Of a DNA stretch of 64,000 nucleotides, positions 32,887 through 40,702 are shown piece by piece. The notes below the pieces were generated by a model. It was not told where the DNA came from. It made no database searches and saw only the letters and a program-made list of their open reading frames with translations. Position 1 is the stretch's first letter, and every line of letters begins with the position of its first letter. This DNA is from JALZKA01 sp033856515. GTDB lineage: Bacteria; Actinomycetota; Thermoleophilia; Solirubrobacterales; 70-9. Position numbers and translations under genes: made by a program. Where the stretch lies: positions 1-64,000 of the forward strand of contig JAWVEY010000035.1 in the NCBI GenBank assembly GCA_033856515.1. The letters run 5' to 3'.

Positions 32887-35139
32887 CTAGGCCTCGGCCG
32901 GCGCCGTCCGCGGCGCCGGCTCCTCGAACTCCTCGAAGCCGAGGTGCGGCAAGCGCCTATCGAGCCAAGCGGGGATCCACCAGTTCCACTTGCCCATCAG
33001 TTGCATGGTGGCTGGCACAAGGACGAGCCGGACAAGCGTCGCATCGAGCGCGATCGCGACCGCGTTGCCCAACCCGATCTCCTTGATCGAGGGGACGCCA
33101 GTGAACACGAAGACGGTGAAGACGGCCACCATGATGAAGGCGGCCGAGGAGATCGTCGGCGCTGAGGACTCAAGGCCCTCGGCCACCGCGCGGCGGTTGT
33201 CGCCGTGCTTCTCGTAGCGCTCGCGGATCCGCGAGAGCAGGAACACCTCGTAGTCCATCGAGAGGCCGAAGACGACCGCGACGATGAGCGGGACGTTGAT
33301 CGTGTCGAGCGCTCCGGTCGACTGGAAGCCGAGGAAGCCGTCGAACCAGCCCCACTGGAAGACCACAACGAGCACGCCGAAGGCCGCGCCGATCGAGAGC
33401 AGGTTCATGACGACCGCCTTCAGCGGAAGCAGGAGCGAGCGAAGCATCAGCGTCAGCATCACGAACGAGAGGCCGAGGATGAACAGAATGATCTTCCACA
33501 TCGAGCCCGAAATCAGGTCGCGCACGTCCAGGATGCGTGCCGACTCCCCACCCACCTGGGTCGTCGCACCAAGCGCAACGAGCTCCGAGGCGGGCACGGT
33601 CTCGGTTCGAAGGCGCTCGACCAGGGCCAGCGTTGCATCATCGTCGCCCGCGCTCGTGGGGAACACGTCGAGGAGCACGGTCTGACCGTCTTGAGAAGGC
33701 TGCCAGTCGGCGACGCGGGCGACCGCGTGGTCGCCCGTGATGTCGTTGCGGAGCGCGGTCATGGCACTCGCTTCCGCCGGGTTTGATGCGCCAACGTCGA
33801 GCTCTGCGACTACGCGGATGGGGTCCGCCCCGCCACCGCTCGCGTCGGCCAGCAGCTCGACGCCGACCGTCACATCGTGGTCGTCCGGGAACTGGGAAAG
33901 CGCGCCGGTCCCAGTCTGCATCGAAAGCACGGGAATAGCCAGGACAAGAAGGGTGCCCGCGCTGAGGACGACGGAGAGAACCGGGCGCCGCATCACACGA
34001 TCGGTCCAGCGCTGCCAGAACGCAGAGTCGCCGCCAGGCGCGCTCGAACCCGGGCGCCGCCTGCGCTCAAAGGTGTGGCGCCGGAAGAAGCGTGTGACCC
34101 GCCAGGCGATGCCGCCGGCCTCGACGCGGTGCCCGAGGAGCGAGATCAAGGTAGGCAGAAGGACGATCGCGGCGATGATCGCGATCGCGACCACGACCAT
34201 CGCGCCAAGCGCCATCGACCGCAGAGCCTGGTTGTCGACCATCCAGATGCCGGCGAGCGAGATGATCACCGCCATGCCAGAGAAGGCAACCGCGAGGCCC
34301 GAGGTCGAGAGCGCCGCCTCGCGCGCCTCGTCGGCCGGGCGGCCCGCCCTGACCTCCTCGCGGTAGCGGGCCAGGACGAAGAGCGAGTAGTCGACGGCCA
34401 CCCCGATGCCGATCATCGACGCCATGTTCGTGACGAAGACCGACATGTCCATCGAGAGCGAGAGCAAGTAGATGACCGCGCCGGTCACGATCACCGAAAC
34501 GAAGCCCAGCGCAAGCGGCAGCGCGGCCGCTGCGAGCGAGCCGAAGACCGTGATGAGGATCAGGGCCACGATCGGAAACCCGGTCGCCTCGGCGCTCGCG
34601 AGGTCTTCCTTCGAGAGTTCCTGGAGCCCCGCCCACGCCGCGGGCTGGCCGACGAGGTAGGGCGTGACCCCATCCGAGGCCTCGCCAGGGGCGACGTCCT
34701 CGCGAAGGTCCACTGCGGCGTCGATCTGCTTCGAGACGTCCGCCGACGCCTGAATCGAGACGACTGCGAGTCCCTCGCGCTCGAGATCACGAAGCGCAGC
34801 ATCCTGCGCCTCGGGGGCAAGGGTCAGCGTCTCGACACCGTTGACCGTCTCGCCGAGGCGCTCGACCGCGGCGGTCAACTGGGCAGGAGTGGCGTCCTCT
34901 GAGGCGCGAAGCACGGCGCCGATCGAATTCTGGCCTGCCTCGGTCGCGTAGCGCTCCTGCATGCGCTCCTCGACCGCGGCCGACTCCGAGCCCGGTACGT
35001 CGAAGCCACCGCCGGTCAAGTTCTCGGTCTGCTTTGCGGCGAGCGGAAGGGTCGCGATTAGGACGACCAGCCAGGCCCCTCCGACCGCCCAGCGGTGGCG
35101 CCCTACAAAGGCGGAGAGCTTCCGTGCGGCCGCGCGCAT
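32887..35139 (-). CDS. MMPL/RND-family lipid exporter
   Basis: About 750 residues with the duplicated MMPL plan: TM1 near residue 20, a periplasmic domain (about 45-180), then five TM helices, and the same again. Each half carries the proton-relay helix: GIGVAVDYSLFVLARYREEV and VFGLSMDYEVFLLSRIRERY, both with the conserved Asp-Tyr. The C-terminal tail is short and Pro/Glu-rich. Family members export lipids or drugs. I use ATG 35139, since the TTG at 35172 adds a non-conserved end. The TetR gene 35195-35809 is immediately upstream on the same strand and probably regulates it. Confidence 0.92.
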   Translation of the reverse strand: MRAAARKLSAFVGRHRWAVGGAWLVVLIATLPLAAKQTENLTGGGFDVPGSESAAVEERMQERYATEAGQNSIGAVLRASEDATPAQLTAAVERLGETVNGVETLTLAPEAQDAALRDLEREGLAVVSIQASADVSKQIDAAVDLREDVAPGEASDGVTPYLVGQPAAWAGLQELSKEDLASAEATGFPIVALILITVFGSLAAAALPLALGFVSVIVTGAVIYLLSLSMDMSVFVTNMASMIGIGVAVDYSLFVLARYREEVRAGRPADEAREAALSTSGLAVAFSGMAVIISLAGIWMVDNQALRSMALGAMVVVAIAIIAAIVLLPTLISLLGHRVEAGGIAWRVTRFFRRHTFERRRRPGSSAPGGDSAFWQRWTDRVMRRPVLSVVLSAGTLLVLAIPVLSMQTGTGALSQFPDDHDVTVGVELLADASGGGADPIRVVAELDVGASNPAEASAMTALRNDITGDHAVARVADWQPSQDGQTVLLDVFPTSAGDDDATLALVERLRTETVPASELVALGATTQVGGESARILDVRDLISGSMWKIILFILGLSFVMLTLMLRSLLLPLKAVVMNLLSIGAAFGVLVVVFQWGWFDGFLGFQSTGALDTINVPLIVAVVFGLSMDYEVFLLSRIRERYEKHGDNRRAVAEGLESSAPTISSAAFIMVAVFTVFVFTGVPSIKEIGLGNAVAIALDATLVRLVLVPATMQLMGKWNWWIPAWLDRRLPHLGFEEFEEPAPRTAPAEA

Positions 35140-35194
35140 CCGGCAAAGGTACGCACGCCAGGCCTTTGCCAATGTGACGTTGGTCCGTAGAGCT

Positions 35195-35809
35195 CTAGTC
35201 CGAAGAGAGCAAGTACCGCGCTACGCCGTACGAGACGCTGGCGGAGGTCTCGAGGTCGTAACTCGGATCGGTCAGGATCTGAACGGAGGCGCCGTCGCCC
35301 GCCGCGAAGAGATATGCAAGGACGGCGTCTGCCGAGAATCGAAGCTCGATTACGCCCGCCGCCTGCTTTCGCTCCAGGATCGCCGCGAATGCCTCGCGCG
35401 CCGTCCGGTAGAGCTCGCCGAGCATGCGGGTCAGCTCCTCGGAGTGGCGCCCGGCCACGAAGAGCTCGGAGACCATGTAGACGTAACCCTGCCCTTCGGA
35501 CATCGTCCGTTCGAACGTGCCGAAGAAGGCCCCGATCAGCTCGTCCGGCGAGTTGGCGGCCTCCAGTTCTGCGCCCAGCTCCGAGATGCGGATCTCGGTG
35601 TCCCGGCGGATGACCTCCACCAAGAGCTTCTCCTTCGAGCCGAAGTAGTAGTGGAGGAGCCCCCTGCTTACGCCGGCCTTCGCGGCAACTCGCTCGAACG
35701 TAGAGCCGGCAATTCCGACCTCGCCGACGCTCTCGCGCATCGCCTCGACGATGCGGACGGCCTTTTCAGACGACAGTGCACGCTCTTGCGCACCGATTGT
35801 CGCCTCCAT
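35195..35809 (-). CDS. TetR-family regulator upstream of the MMPL exporter
   Basis: The HTH is at about residues 18-65: RIVEAMRESVGEVGI, TFERVAAKAGVSRGLLHYYF and GSKEKLLVEVI, with the usual YYF-GSKEKL signature. The C-terminal ligand domain has about 140 residues. It reads into the MMPL gene after a 55-base gap, the common layout of a self-regulated efflux pair. Confidence 0.9.
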   Translation of the reverse strand: MEATIGAQERALSSEKAVRIVEAMRESVGEVGIAGSTFERVAAKAGVSRGLLHYYFGSKEKLLVEVIRRDTEIRISELGAELEAANSPDELIGAFFGTFERTMSEGQGYVYMVSELFVAGRHSEELTRMLGELYRTAREAFAAILERKQAAGVIELRFSADAVLAYLFAAGDGASVQILTDPSYDLETSASVSYGVARYLLSSD

Positions 35810-35838
35810 GATTCGGTTCGCCGGCCTCGGGGTTGAGG

Positions 35839-36273
35839 CTAAGAGGCTCCGCCGTTGGACGGGGCGGTGGTCGACGTGTACTCGAACTCCTCCTCGGCGC
35901 CGAAGAGGCGATCGAGCACCGCCTTGCGAATGTCCTCGGAAAGGACGATCGCTGCGATGGCGCCGACGATGGCGAGGACGATCAGCTTGCCGAGCACCGA
36001 GCCACTCTTTTCCTTCTTGCCGCGCAGGCGGTCGGATGCCTCGCGCAGAGACTCCGCGGCCTCGCGAAGCTCCCTTTGCGTCTTCTTGTCGTCCATCACA
36101 GCGCGCGCGGGGTGCTTCTGCTTCTGGATGCGGCCGTACGCGCTCTTCGAAGCGTCGAAGGCGTCGCGGATCGAGTCACGAAGCTCCTCGTCCTCGACGA
36201 GCCGGCGCACGTACTCGTTGGAACTGACGGTCTCTGCCGCGTCGCGAGCCTTCTGGGTCCTCGTGCTTGCCAT
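35839..36273 (-). CDS. Membrane-anchored small protein, unknown function
   Basis: 144 residues. The first ~85 are charged and helical (ARDAAETVSSNEYVRRLVED, REAAESLREASDRLRG). One membrane span lies at about 93-112 (VLGKLIVLAIVGAIAAIVLS), followed by a short acidic tail EEEFEYTSTT. It looks like a tail-anchored or single-pass protein with a coiled-coil cytoplasmic part. AGGAGAG precedes the ATG. The family was not recognised. Confidence 0.72.
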   Translation of the reverse strand: MASTRTQKARDAAETVSSNEYVRRLVEDEELRDSIRDAFDASKSAYGRIQKQKHPARAVMDDKKTQRELREAAESLREASDRLRGKKEKSGSVLGKLIVLAIVGAIAAIVLSEDIRKAVLDRLFGAEEEFEYTSTTAPSNGGAS

Positions 36274-36370
36274 GTGGGTTCTCTCCTCGTATCTGCCGAA
36301 AGTGGGTTTCGGAGCTTATACCCGCAACAAAATCCCTGTAACGGTTAACGCTTTTCGAGGAAGCGAGCGA

Positions 36371-38065
36371 CTAGACGACGCCGTGCAGCACGGTCGCCGC
36401 GAACCCGTCGAGCTGGAGCTCGTCCGGGTTGCGAGCGGGCGAGTAGAGGAAGCCCTGCGCCAGCTCGGCGCCCAGGTCGCGGAGCTCGGCCTGCTGGCGC
36501 TGGGTCTCGACGCCCTCGGCGATGACCGAGAGTCCGAGCTCCTTGGCCAGCGAGACCACCGCGGCCACGACCGCCCGGTCCGATGTGGTGTCGCCGAGCC
36601 CCTGGATGAAGGAATGGTCGATCTTGATCTGGTCGACGGGGAGGATCCGAAGGAGGCCGAACGACGATGCGCCGGCTCCGAAGTCGTCGATGGCAATGCG
36701 CACGCCAAGCGCCTTCAGCCGGCGCAGGCTCTCGACGATCGGCCCGGGGTCGCGAAGGAGCGCGGTCTCGGTGACCTCGAGGCAGAGGAGGTTCGCGGGG
36801 AGGCCACTGGCCGTGAGCGCATGTGAGATGTCTGCGGCCAGGTCCGGGCGGGTGAGCTGGCGAGGCGAGATGTTGACCGAGACGAAGAGGTCTCTGCCGT
36901 GCCGCTTCCACAGAGCGGCCTGGCGGCAGGCCTGCTCCAAGACGATGCGCCCGATCTTCGAGATCAGGCCGGTCTCCTCGGCGATCGAGACGAAGTCCCC
37001 GGGGCCGACCATCCCGCGGATCGGATGCTCCCAGCGGACCAGGGCCTCGCACCCTATGGTCGCGCCGTCGTCGAGGGAGACGATCGGCTGGAACTGGACC
37101 CGAAGCTCGTGGCCGCCGATGGCTCCCCGCAACTCGTCCTCGGTGGAGAGCATGACCGCCTGCTCGGCGCGCATCTCCTCGGAGAACGACTGCGCGTGAC
37201 CGCGGCCGTTCGTCTTCGCGCGATGCATGGCCAACGAAGCTTCCACCAGGAGGTCGTCCGCCAGGCGGCGCTCCGCCGGGCCGAAGAACGCCATCCCGAT
37301 CGATCCGCCACACCGGCGCTCCGTGCCCCCCGCTTGAATCGTCGCCCCGTTGGAGATCGCTTCGATCAGCTGCGTGGCGACCCGTCCGGCGGCCTCTGGG
37401 CCACAGCCGGGAAGGATCATTCCGAACTCGTCGCCCCCGATCCTGGCGAGCGTGTCCGTGTCGCGAAGGCGTCCTCGCAGGACGGTTGCCACCTTTCGCA
37501 ACAGCTGGTCGCCGGCCATGTGGCCCAGGACGGAGTTGATCTCCGAGAAGCGATCGAGGTTCAGGACGAGGAGCGCACCGTCCGCACCGTTGCGCCGCCC
37601 GGACGCGATCTCCCGTGTGAGCTCCTCCATGAAACGGTTGCTGTTGTAGAGGCCGGAGACCGTGTCGTGGTTGGCAAGGTGGGAGAGCCGCTCCTCATCG
37701 CCGGCATGCTCGGTGACGTCCTGGGTCGTGCCGATCAGGCGGTCTGGAGTGTCCTCGAAGCCCTCGACGAAGGAGCCGCGGATGATCACGACCCGCGTGT
37801 CCCCGTCGGGGCGGACGATGCGGTGCTGGCACGCGAAGGGTGTGCGTGTGGCGATCGCGTCACGCACGATCGCCATGTAGGTCTCGCGGTCGTCCGGGTG
37901 GACGAGCGTGCTTACGCTCTCGACCGTGGGGTCGAAGGATTCGCGCTCGACGCCGTGGATCTCGTACAAGGCGGTTGACCAACGCGTCCTGTGCGTGTCA
38001 GGCTCGTATTCCCACGCTCCGTGGTCATGCTGAGGCTCGGTGAATTCCCGCATCACTGCTTCCAT
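36371..38065 (-). CDS. PAS-GGDEF-EAL cyclic-di-GMP enzyme
   Basis: A cytoplasmic, soluble three-domain protein with no TM. The PAS/PAC domain (about 15-118) has WSTALYEIHGVERESFDPT and the PAC strand RLIGTTQDVTE. The GGDEF domain (about 130-290) keeps RIGGDEFGMILPG and the inhibitory site RDTD five residues before GGDEF. The EAL domain (about 310-555) keeps CEALVRWEHP, NISPRQL, LEVTETALL, IAIDDFGAGASS, IKIDHSF, EGVET and QGFLYSP. Both active sites look intact, so it may make and degrade c-di-GMP under PAS control. A second cyclase lies at 48255-49280. Confidence 0.95.
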   Translation of the reverse strand: MEAVMREFTEPQHDHGAWEYEPDTHRTRWSTALYEIHGVERESFDPTVESVSTLVHPDDRETYMAIVRDAIATRTPFACQHRIVRPDGDTRVVIIRGSFVEGFEDTPDRLIGTTQDVTEHAGDEERLSHLANHDTVSGLYNSNRFMEELTREIASGRRNGADGALLVLNLDRFSEINSVLGHMAGDQLLRKVATVLRGRLRDTDTLARIGGDEFGMILPGCGPEAAGRVATQLIEAISNGATIQAGGTERRCGGSIGMAFFGPAERRLADDLLVEASLAMHRAKTNGRGHAQSFSEEMRAEQAVMLSTEDELRGAIGGHELRVQFQPIVSLDDGATIGCEALVRWEHPIRGMVGPGDFVSIAEETGLISKIGRIVLEQACRQAALWKRHGRDLFVSVNISPRQLTRPDLAADISHALTASGLPANLLCLEVTETALLRDPGPIVESLRRLKALGVRIAIDDFGAGASSFGLLRILPVDQIKIDHSFIQGLGDTTSDRAVVAAVVSLAKELGLSVIAEGVETQRQQAELRDLGAELAQGFLYSPARNPDELQLDGFAATVLHGVV

Positions 38066-38135
38066 CGGCTATCCGGCCAGGGCCCTTAGCCCTGTGGCGT
38101 GAATGGCGGTGATTCTGCGCGTGTTCTACGCGTGC

Positions 38136-38369
38136 CTAGTTCGCGCCCTGGCGCAAAAGGAGCGCCGGCTGGCGCGGCGGCACGAGCCCCGTGGGGGTGT
38201 CGGGCCGGAACGTCGAGCACGGTGAACCGAGATCGAGCGCGCAGAGCTCGTTGCGGTGAAAGAAGCAATCGGCGCATGTGGGCTTCCCCTTGCGCCCCGG
38301 CTTCAGCCCCCGGCGGGTGAGCCCGACAGCGCGGACCCATTCCTTCGTTCGATCCTCTTCCTTAAGCAT
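38136..38369 (-). CDS. Small Cys-rich protein, probable metal binder
   Basis: 77 residues with four cysteines in a compact cluster: CADCFFHRNELCALDLGSPC, followed by STFRPD. The basic segment RRGLKPGRKGKP precedes it. The spacing (CxxC, then C, then C) resembles a zinc ribbon or small nucleic-acid-binding protein. CATAGT lies eight bases upstream of the ATG. The convincing coding composition and the conserved-looking core favour a real gene; function unknown. Confidence 0.6.
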   Translation of the reverse strand: MLKEEDRTKEWVRAVGLTRRGLKPGRKGKPTCADCFFHRNELCALDLGSPCSTFRPDTPTGLVPPRQPALLLRQGAN

Positions 38370-38491
38370 CGCGGCCGACTATGCCAGCCTCTGCGGGCCC
38401 CGTGGGAGCGCTTTACGCAAACGGCGCAAATCGGCCCGCGTGGCGTTTCCGCAAACCGCGCGAAAAACGCCCAGGCGGGACCGCTCTCGCC

Positions 38492-38497
38492 TACAAT
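38492..38497 (+). promoter_or_regulatory. Putative -10 of the fatty-acid-hydroxylase-like gene (leaderless)
   Basis: TACAAT lies seven bases before the ATG at 38505, the best -10 match in the window, with no ribosome site between. The gap upstream (38370-38491) contains four CGCAAA-like repeats but no gene. Confidence 0.5.
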
Positions 38498-38504
38498 CTC
38501 CGCC

Positions 38505-39128
38505 ATGTCCACCCCCGAGCGCACCGCTCGCCTCAGCGCCTCCCCCCCGCTTTTCAGGTCCCGCTTCCTCGACTTCTTCTCGCGGGTCCATCCGGTGGTA
38601 CCGGCGCTGATCTTCGTCCCAGTCATCGTCGGGCTGTTCGTCGTTGCGGTGAACGAGGGCATGGGCGGCACCGAGATCGCGCTCTTGGCGCTTGCCGGCC
38701 TGGGCATCTGGACCCTGTCGGAGTACTGGCTCCACCGCAAGATCTTCCACTGGGAGCCCGACCACCCAATCGGCTCTCGCATGCATTTCATCATCCACGG
38801 GGTCCACCACGACCACCCCAACGACAAGATGCGCCTGGTGATGCCCCCCGGCGCGAGCATCCCGCTGGCCCTTCTGTTCGCCGGCGTGTTCTGGCTCATC
38901 TTCGGGATTCCGACGGGCCTTCCACTTTTCGCCGGTTTCCTGATTGGTTACTTGATGTACGACTACACGCACTATTACCTTCACCATGCGGTTCCGAAGT
39001 CGGAGTTCGGCAAACGCCTGCGCGAGCAGCACATGCGACATCACTTTCAGGACCACCGCTACGGATACGGCGTCTCGACGCCAATCTGGGACGCGGTCTT
39101 CGGCACGCTGCCTCGCAAGCGCGGCTAA
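38505..39128 (+). CDS. Fatty acid hydroxylase superfamily membrane protein
   Basis: 207 residues with four hydrophobic segments and the eight-His-type diiron motif set of sterol desaturases/FA 2-hydroxylases: LHRKIFH, HGVHHDHPND, HYYLHH and QHMRHHFQDH. The order and spacing match FA2H-like enzymes such as fatty acid alpha-hydroxylase rather than carotene hydroxylase. The start is ATG 38505; the frame stays open to 38256 upstream but overlaps the divergent small gene. The likely role is hydroxylation of membrane lipid acyl chains (inference). Confidence 0.9.
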   Translation: MSTPERTARLSASPPLFRSRFLDFFSRVHPVVPALIFVPVIVGLFVVAVNEGMGGTEIALLALAGLGIWTLSEYWLHRKIFHWEPDHPIGSRMHFIIHGVHHDHPNDKMRLVMPPGASIPLALLFAGVFWLIFGIPTGLPLFAGFLIGYLMYDYTHYYLHHAVPKSEFGKRLREQHMRHHFQDHRYGYGVSTPIWDAVFGTLPRKRG

Positions 39129-39153
39129 GCCGCATACTTACTTTTGCCAGTTC

Positions 39154-39183
39154 TCAGTAAAGTGTGAATTACACACTTACTGA
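39154..39183. promoter_or_regulatory. Palindromic operator upstream of the AT-hook gene
   Basis: TCAGTAA (39154-39160) and TTACTGA (39177-39183) form 7-bp arms around GTGTG-AATTA-CACAC (39162-39176). A further ACTTACT lies at 39136-39142. The site is 15 bases before the ATG and is AT-rich against the local background, which suits autoregulation by the AT-hook protein. Confidence 0.55.
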
Positions 39184-39197
39184 AGGGACTCTCTCTC

Positions 39198-39578
39198 ATG
39201 CCATCAGCCAGTAGCACCGTCGACAAGGCGGCAAAGCTGCTCCGTGACCGCATCTCCGAACTCGACTCCGAGCGCGCCAAGCTAGAGCGGGCCCTGGCCA
39301 GTCTCACGGACGGTCGGGAAGGCAAGCGCGGGCCCGGCCGGCCACGCGGCTCGTCCTCGCCGGCCCCTTCGAACAATGGACGCAAGCGCCGACGCAGCCG
39401 CAAGGGCGGCACCCGTGCCGACCACGCGCTCAAGGTGATCTCAGAAGAGCCGGGCATCGGCGCTTCGGCGGTCGCCGAGCGGCTCGGCATCAAGCCGAAC
39501 TACATGTACCGGGTGCTCCATGAGCTCCAAGCGGACGGCAAGGTCCGCAAGGACGGCCGGGCTTATTACCCCGCCTAG
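39198..39578 (+). CDS. AT-hook and winged-helix DNA-binding protein
   Basis: Three parts in 126 residues: an N-terminal coiled coil (about 8-40, LLRDRISELDSERAKLERAL), a Lys/Arg/Ser-rich linker with an AT-hook GPGRPRGSS and a second basic block NNGRKRRRSRKGG, and a C-terminal winged-helix-like domain (about 72-125) with ALKVISEEPGIGASAVAERL and YMYRVLHELQADGKVRKDG. It is probably a dimeric nucleoid-associated or regulatory protein. A palindrome sits directly upstream. A structured element follows the stop. Confidence 0.82.
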   Translation: MPSASSTVDKAAKLLRDRISELDSERAKLERALASLTDGREGKRGPGRPRGSSSPAPSNNGRKRRRSRKGGTRADHALKVISEEPGIGASAVAERLGIKPNYMYRVLHELQADGKVRKDGRAYYPA

Positions 39579-39594
39579 GGATTAATAGCGGCTG

Positions 39595-39708
39595 CGGTCG
39601 GGGGACCGGAGACCGCCCGCAGGGGCCCAGCATCCATGCTTCACCGAACCGGCCGGGCATCCATGCCCGTTCGGAGTCCCCTGCTGGTCGGACTCCGTCC
39701 CCCGACCG
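39595..39708. other. Structured three-way-junction inverted repeat (possible ncRNA or bidirectional terminator)
   Basis: The outer arm at 39595-39611 pairs with 39693-39708 (16 bp, one bulged C). An inner stem GCAGGGG (39619-39625) pairs with CCCCTGC (39678-39684). Inside lie two hairpins that both present TCCA in a GCATCCATGC context: AGCA-TCCA-TGCT (39629-39640) and GGGCA-TCCA-TGCCC (39655-39668), the latter extended by CCGAAC/GTTCGG (39644-39649/39669-39674). TTAATA at 39582-39587 could be a -10 for an independent transcript. It lies between convergent genes and fills most of their 137-base gap. Confidence 0.55.
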
Positions 39709-39715
39709 GCGCGCG

Positions 39716-40702
39716 CTAGCTGAGAAGGCTCTCGACTGCGCTGCGCTCTTCCTGGAGCTCGGCGACTGTTGCGTCGATTCGCTCGCGGATTGCGTCGCCG
39801 ATGCGTAGGTCCTGGACAACTTCGTACTTGCCGTCCTTGCAGGTGCACGGATGGCCGGAGATGATCCCCTCCGGGATGTCGTAGGTGCCGTCGGCCGGGA
39901 TCCCCATCGAGACCCAGTCGCCCTCCGGCGTCCCGAGCACCCAGTCGTGGACGTGGTCGATTGCGGCGTTCGCGGCCGACGCGGCCGATGATGCGCCCCG
40001 GGCATCGATGATTGCGGCGCCGCGCTTGGCCACGGTCGGGATGAAGTCGTCGAAGATCCACGACTCGTCATCGACAGCCATCCACGCCGACTCACCATTC
40101 ACCTGGCAGTTGCCGAGGTCTGGTACCTGCGTCGTCGAATGGTTGCCCCACACGGTCATGTTCGTGATGTCGGAGACGCCGACGCCGAGCTTCCCGGCGA
40201 GCTGAGCGATGGCACGATTGTGATCGAGGCGCAGCATGGCCGTGAACCGCTCGTTCGGCACGTCGGGAGCGTTCGACATCGCGATGAGGGCGTTGGTATT
40301 GGCGGGGTTGCCAACCACGAGGATCTTCACGTCGTCCGCGGCGCCGGCGTTGATCGCCTCGCCCTGCGGCTTGAAGATCCCGCCGTTCGCCTCACGGAGG
40401 TCTGAGCGTTCCATACCCGGGCCGCGCGGCCGCGCGCCGACGAGGAGGCCGATGTTGCAGCCGTCGAAAGCTTTACCCGCGTCGTCGAAGATGTCGATTC
40501 CGGACAGCAGCGGAAAGGCGCAGTCGTCGAGCTCCATCGCCGTTCCCTCCGCCGCCTTCACCGCGTCCGGGATCTCGAGCAGGTTCAGGTGGACGGGCGT
40601 GTCCTTGCCGAGCATCTCGCCCGATGCGATCCGGAATAGAAGCGCGTAGCCGATCTGGCCTGCGGCGCCGGTGACTGTGACTTTGACGGGGGTTTCTGCC
40701 AT
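39716..40702 (-). CDS. mdh: Malate dehydrogenase
   Basis: NAD-dependent oxidation of malate to oxaloacetate in the TCA cycle. VTVTGAAGQIGYALLFRIA is the Rossmann loop, GARPRGPGMERSDL is the mobile substrate loop with the two Arg, VVGNPANTNALIA binds NAD and substrate, and TVWGNHSTTQVPDL includes the catalytic His. The length of 328 residues matches the cytosolic-type MDH of actinobacteria. AAAGGAGAT precedes the ATG, inside the end of icd, and the icd stop abuts the start. Confidence 0.97.
   Translation of the reverse strand: MAETPVKVTVTGAAGQIGYALLFRIASGEMLGKDTPVHLNLLEIPDAVKAAEGTAMELDDCAFPLLSGIDIFDDAGKAFDGCNIGLLVGARPRGPGMERSDLREANGGIFKPQGEAINAGAADDVKILVVGNPANTNALIAMSNAPDVPNERFTAMLRLDHNRAIAQLAGKLGVGVSDITNMTVWGNHSTTQVPDLGNCQVNGESAWMAVDDESWIFDDFIPTVAKRGAAIIDARGASSAASAANAAIDHVHDWVLGTPEGDWVSMGIPADGTYDIPEGIISGHPCTCKDGKYEVVQDLRIGDAIRERIDATVAELQEERSAVESLLS

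Noticed and set aside
36274..36370. Possible small RNA or riboswitch before the 35839 gene and after the PAS-GGDEF-EAL gene
   Set aside because: The 97-base gap contains no c-di-GMP riboswitch core or convincing hairpin; it is probably just the promoter of the small membrane protein gene.
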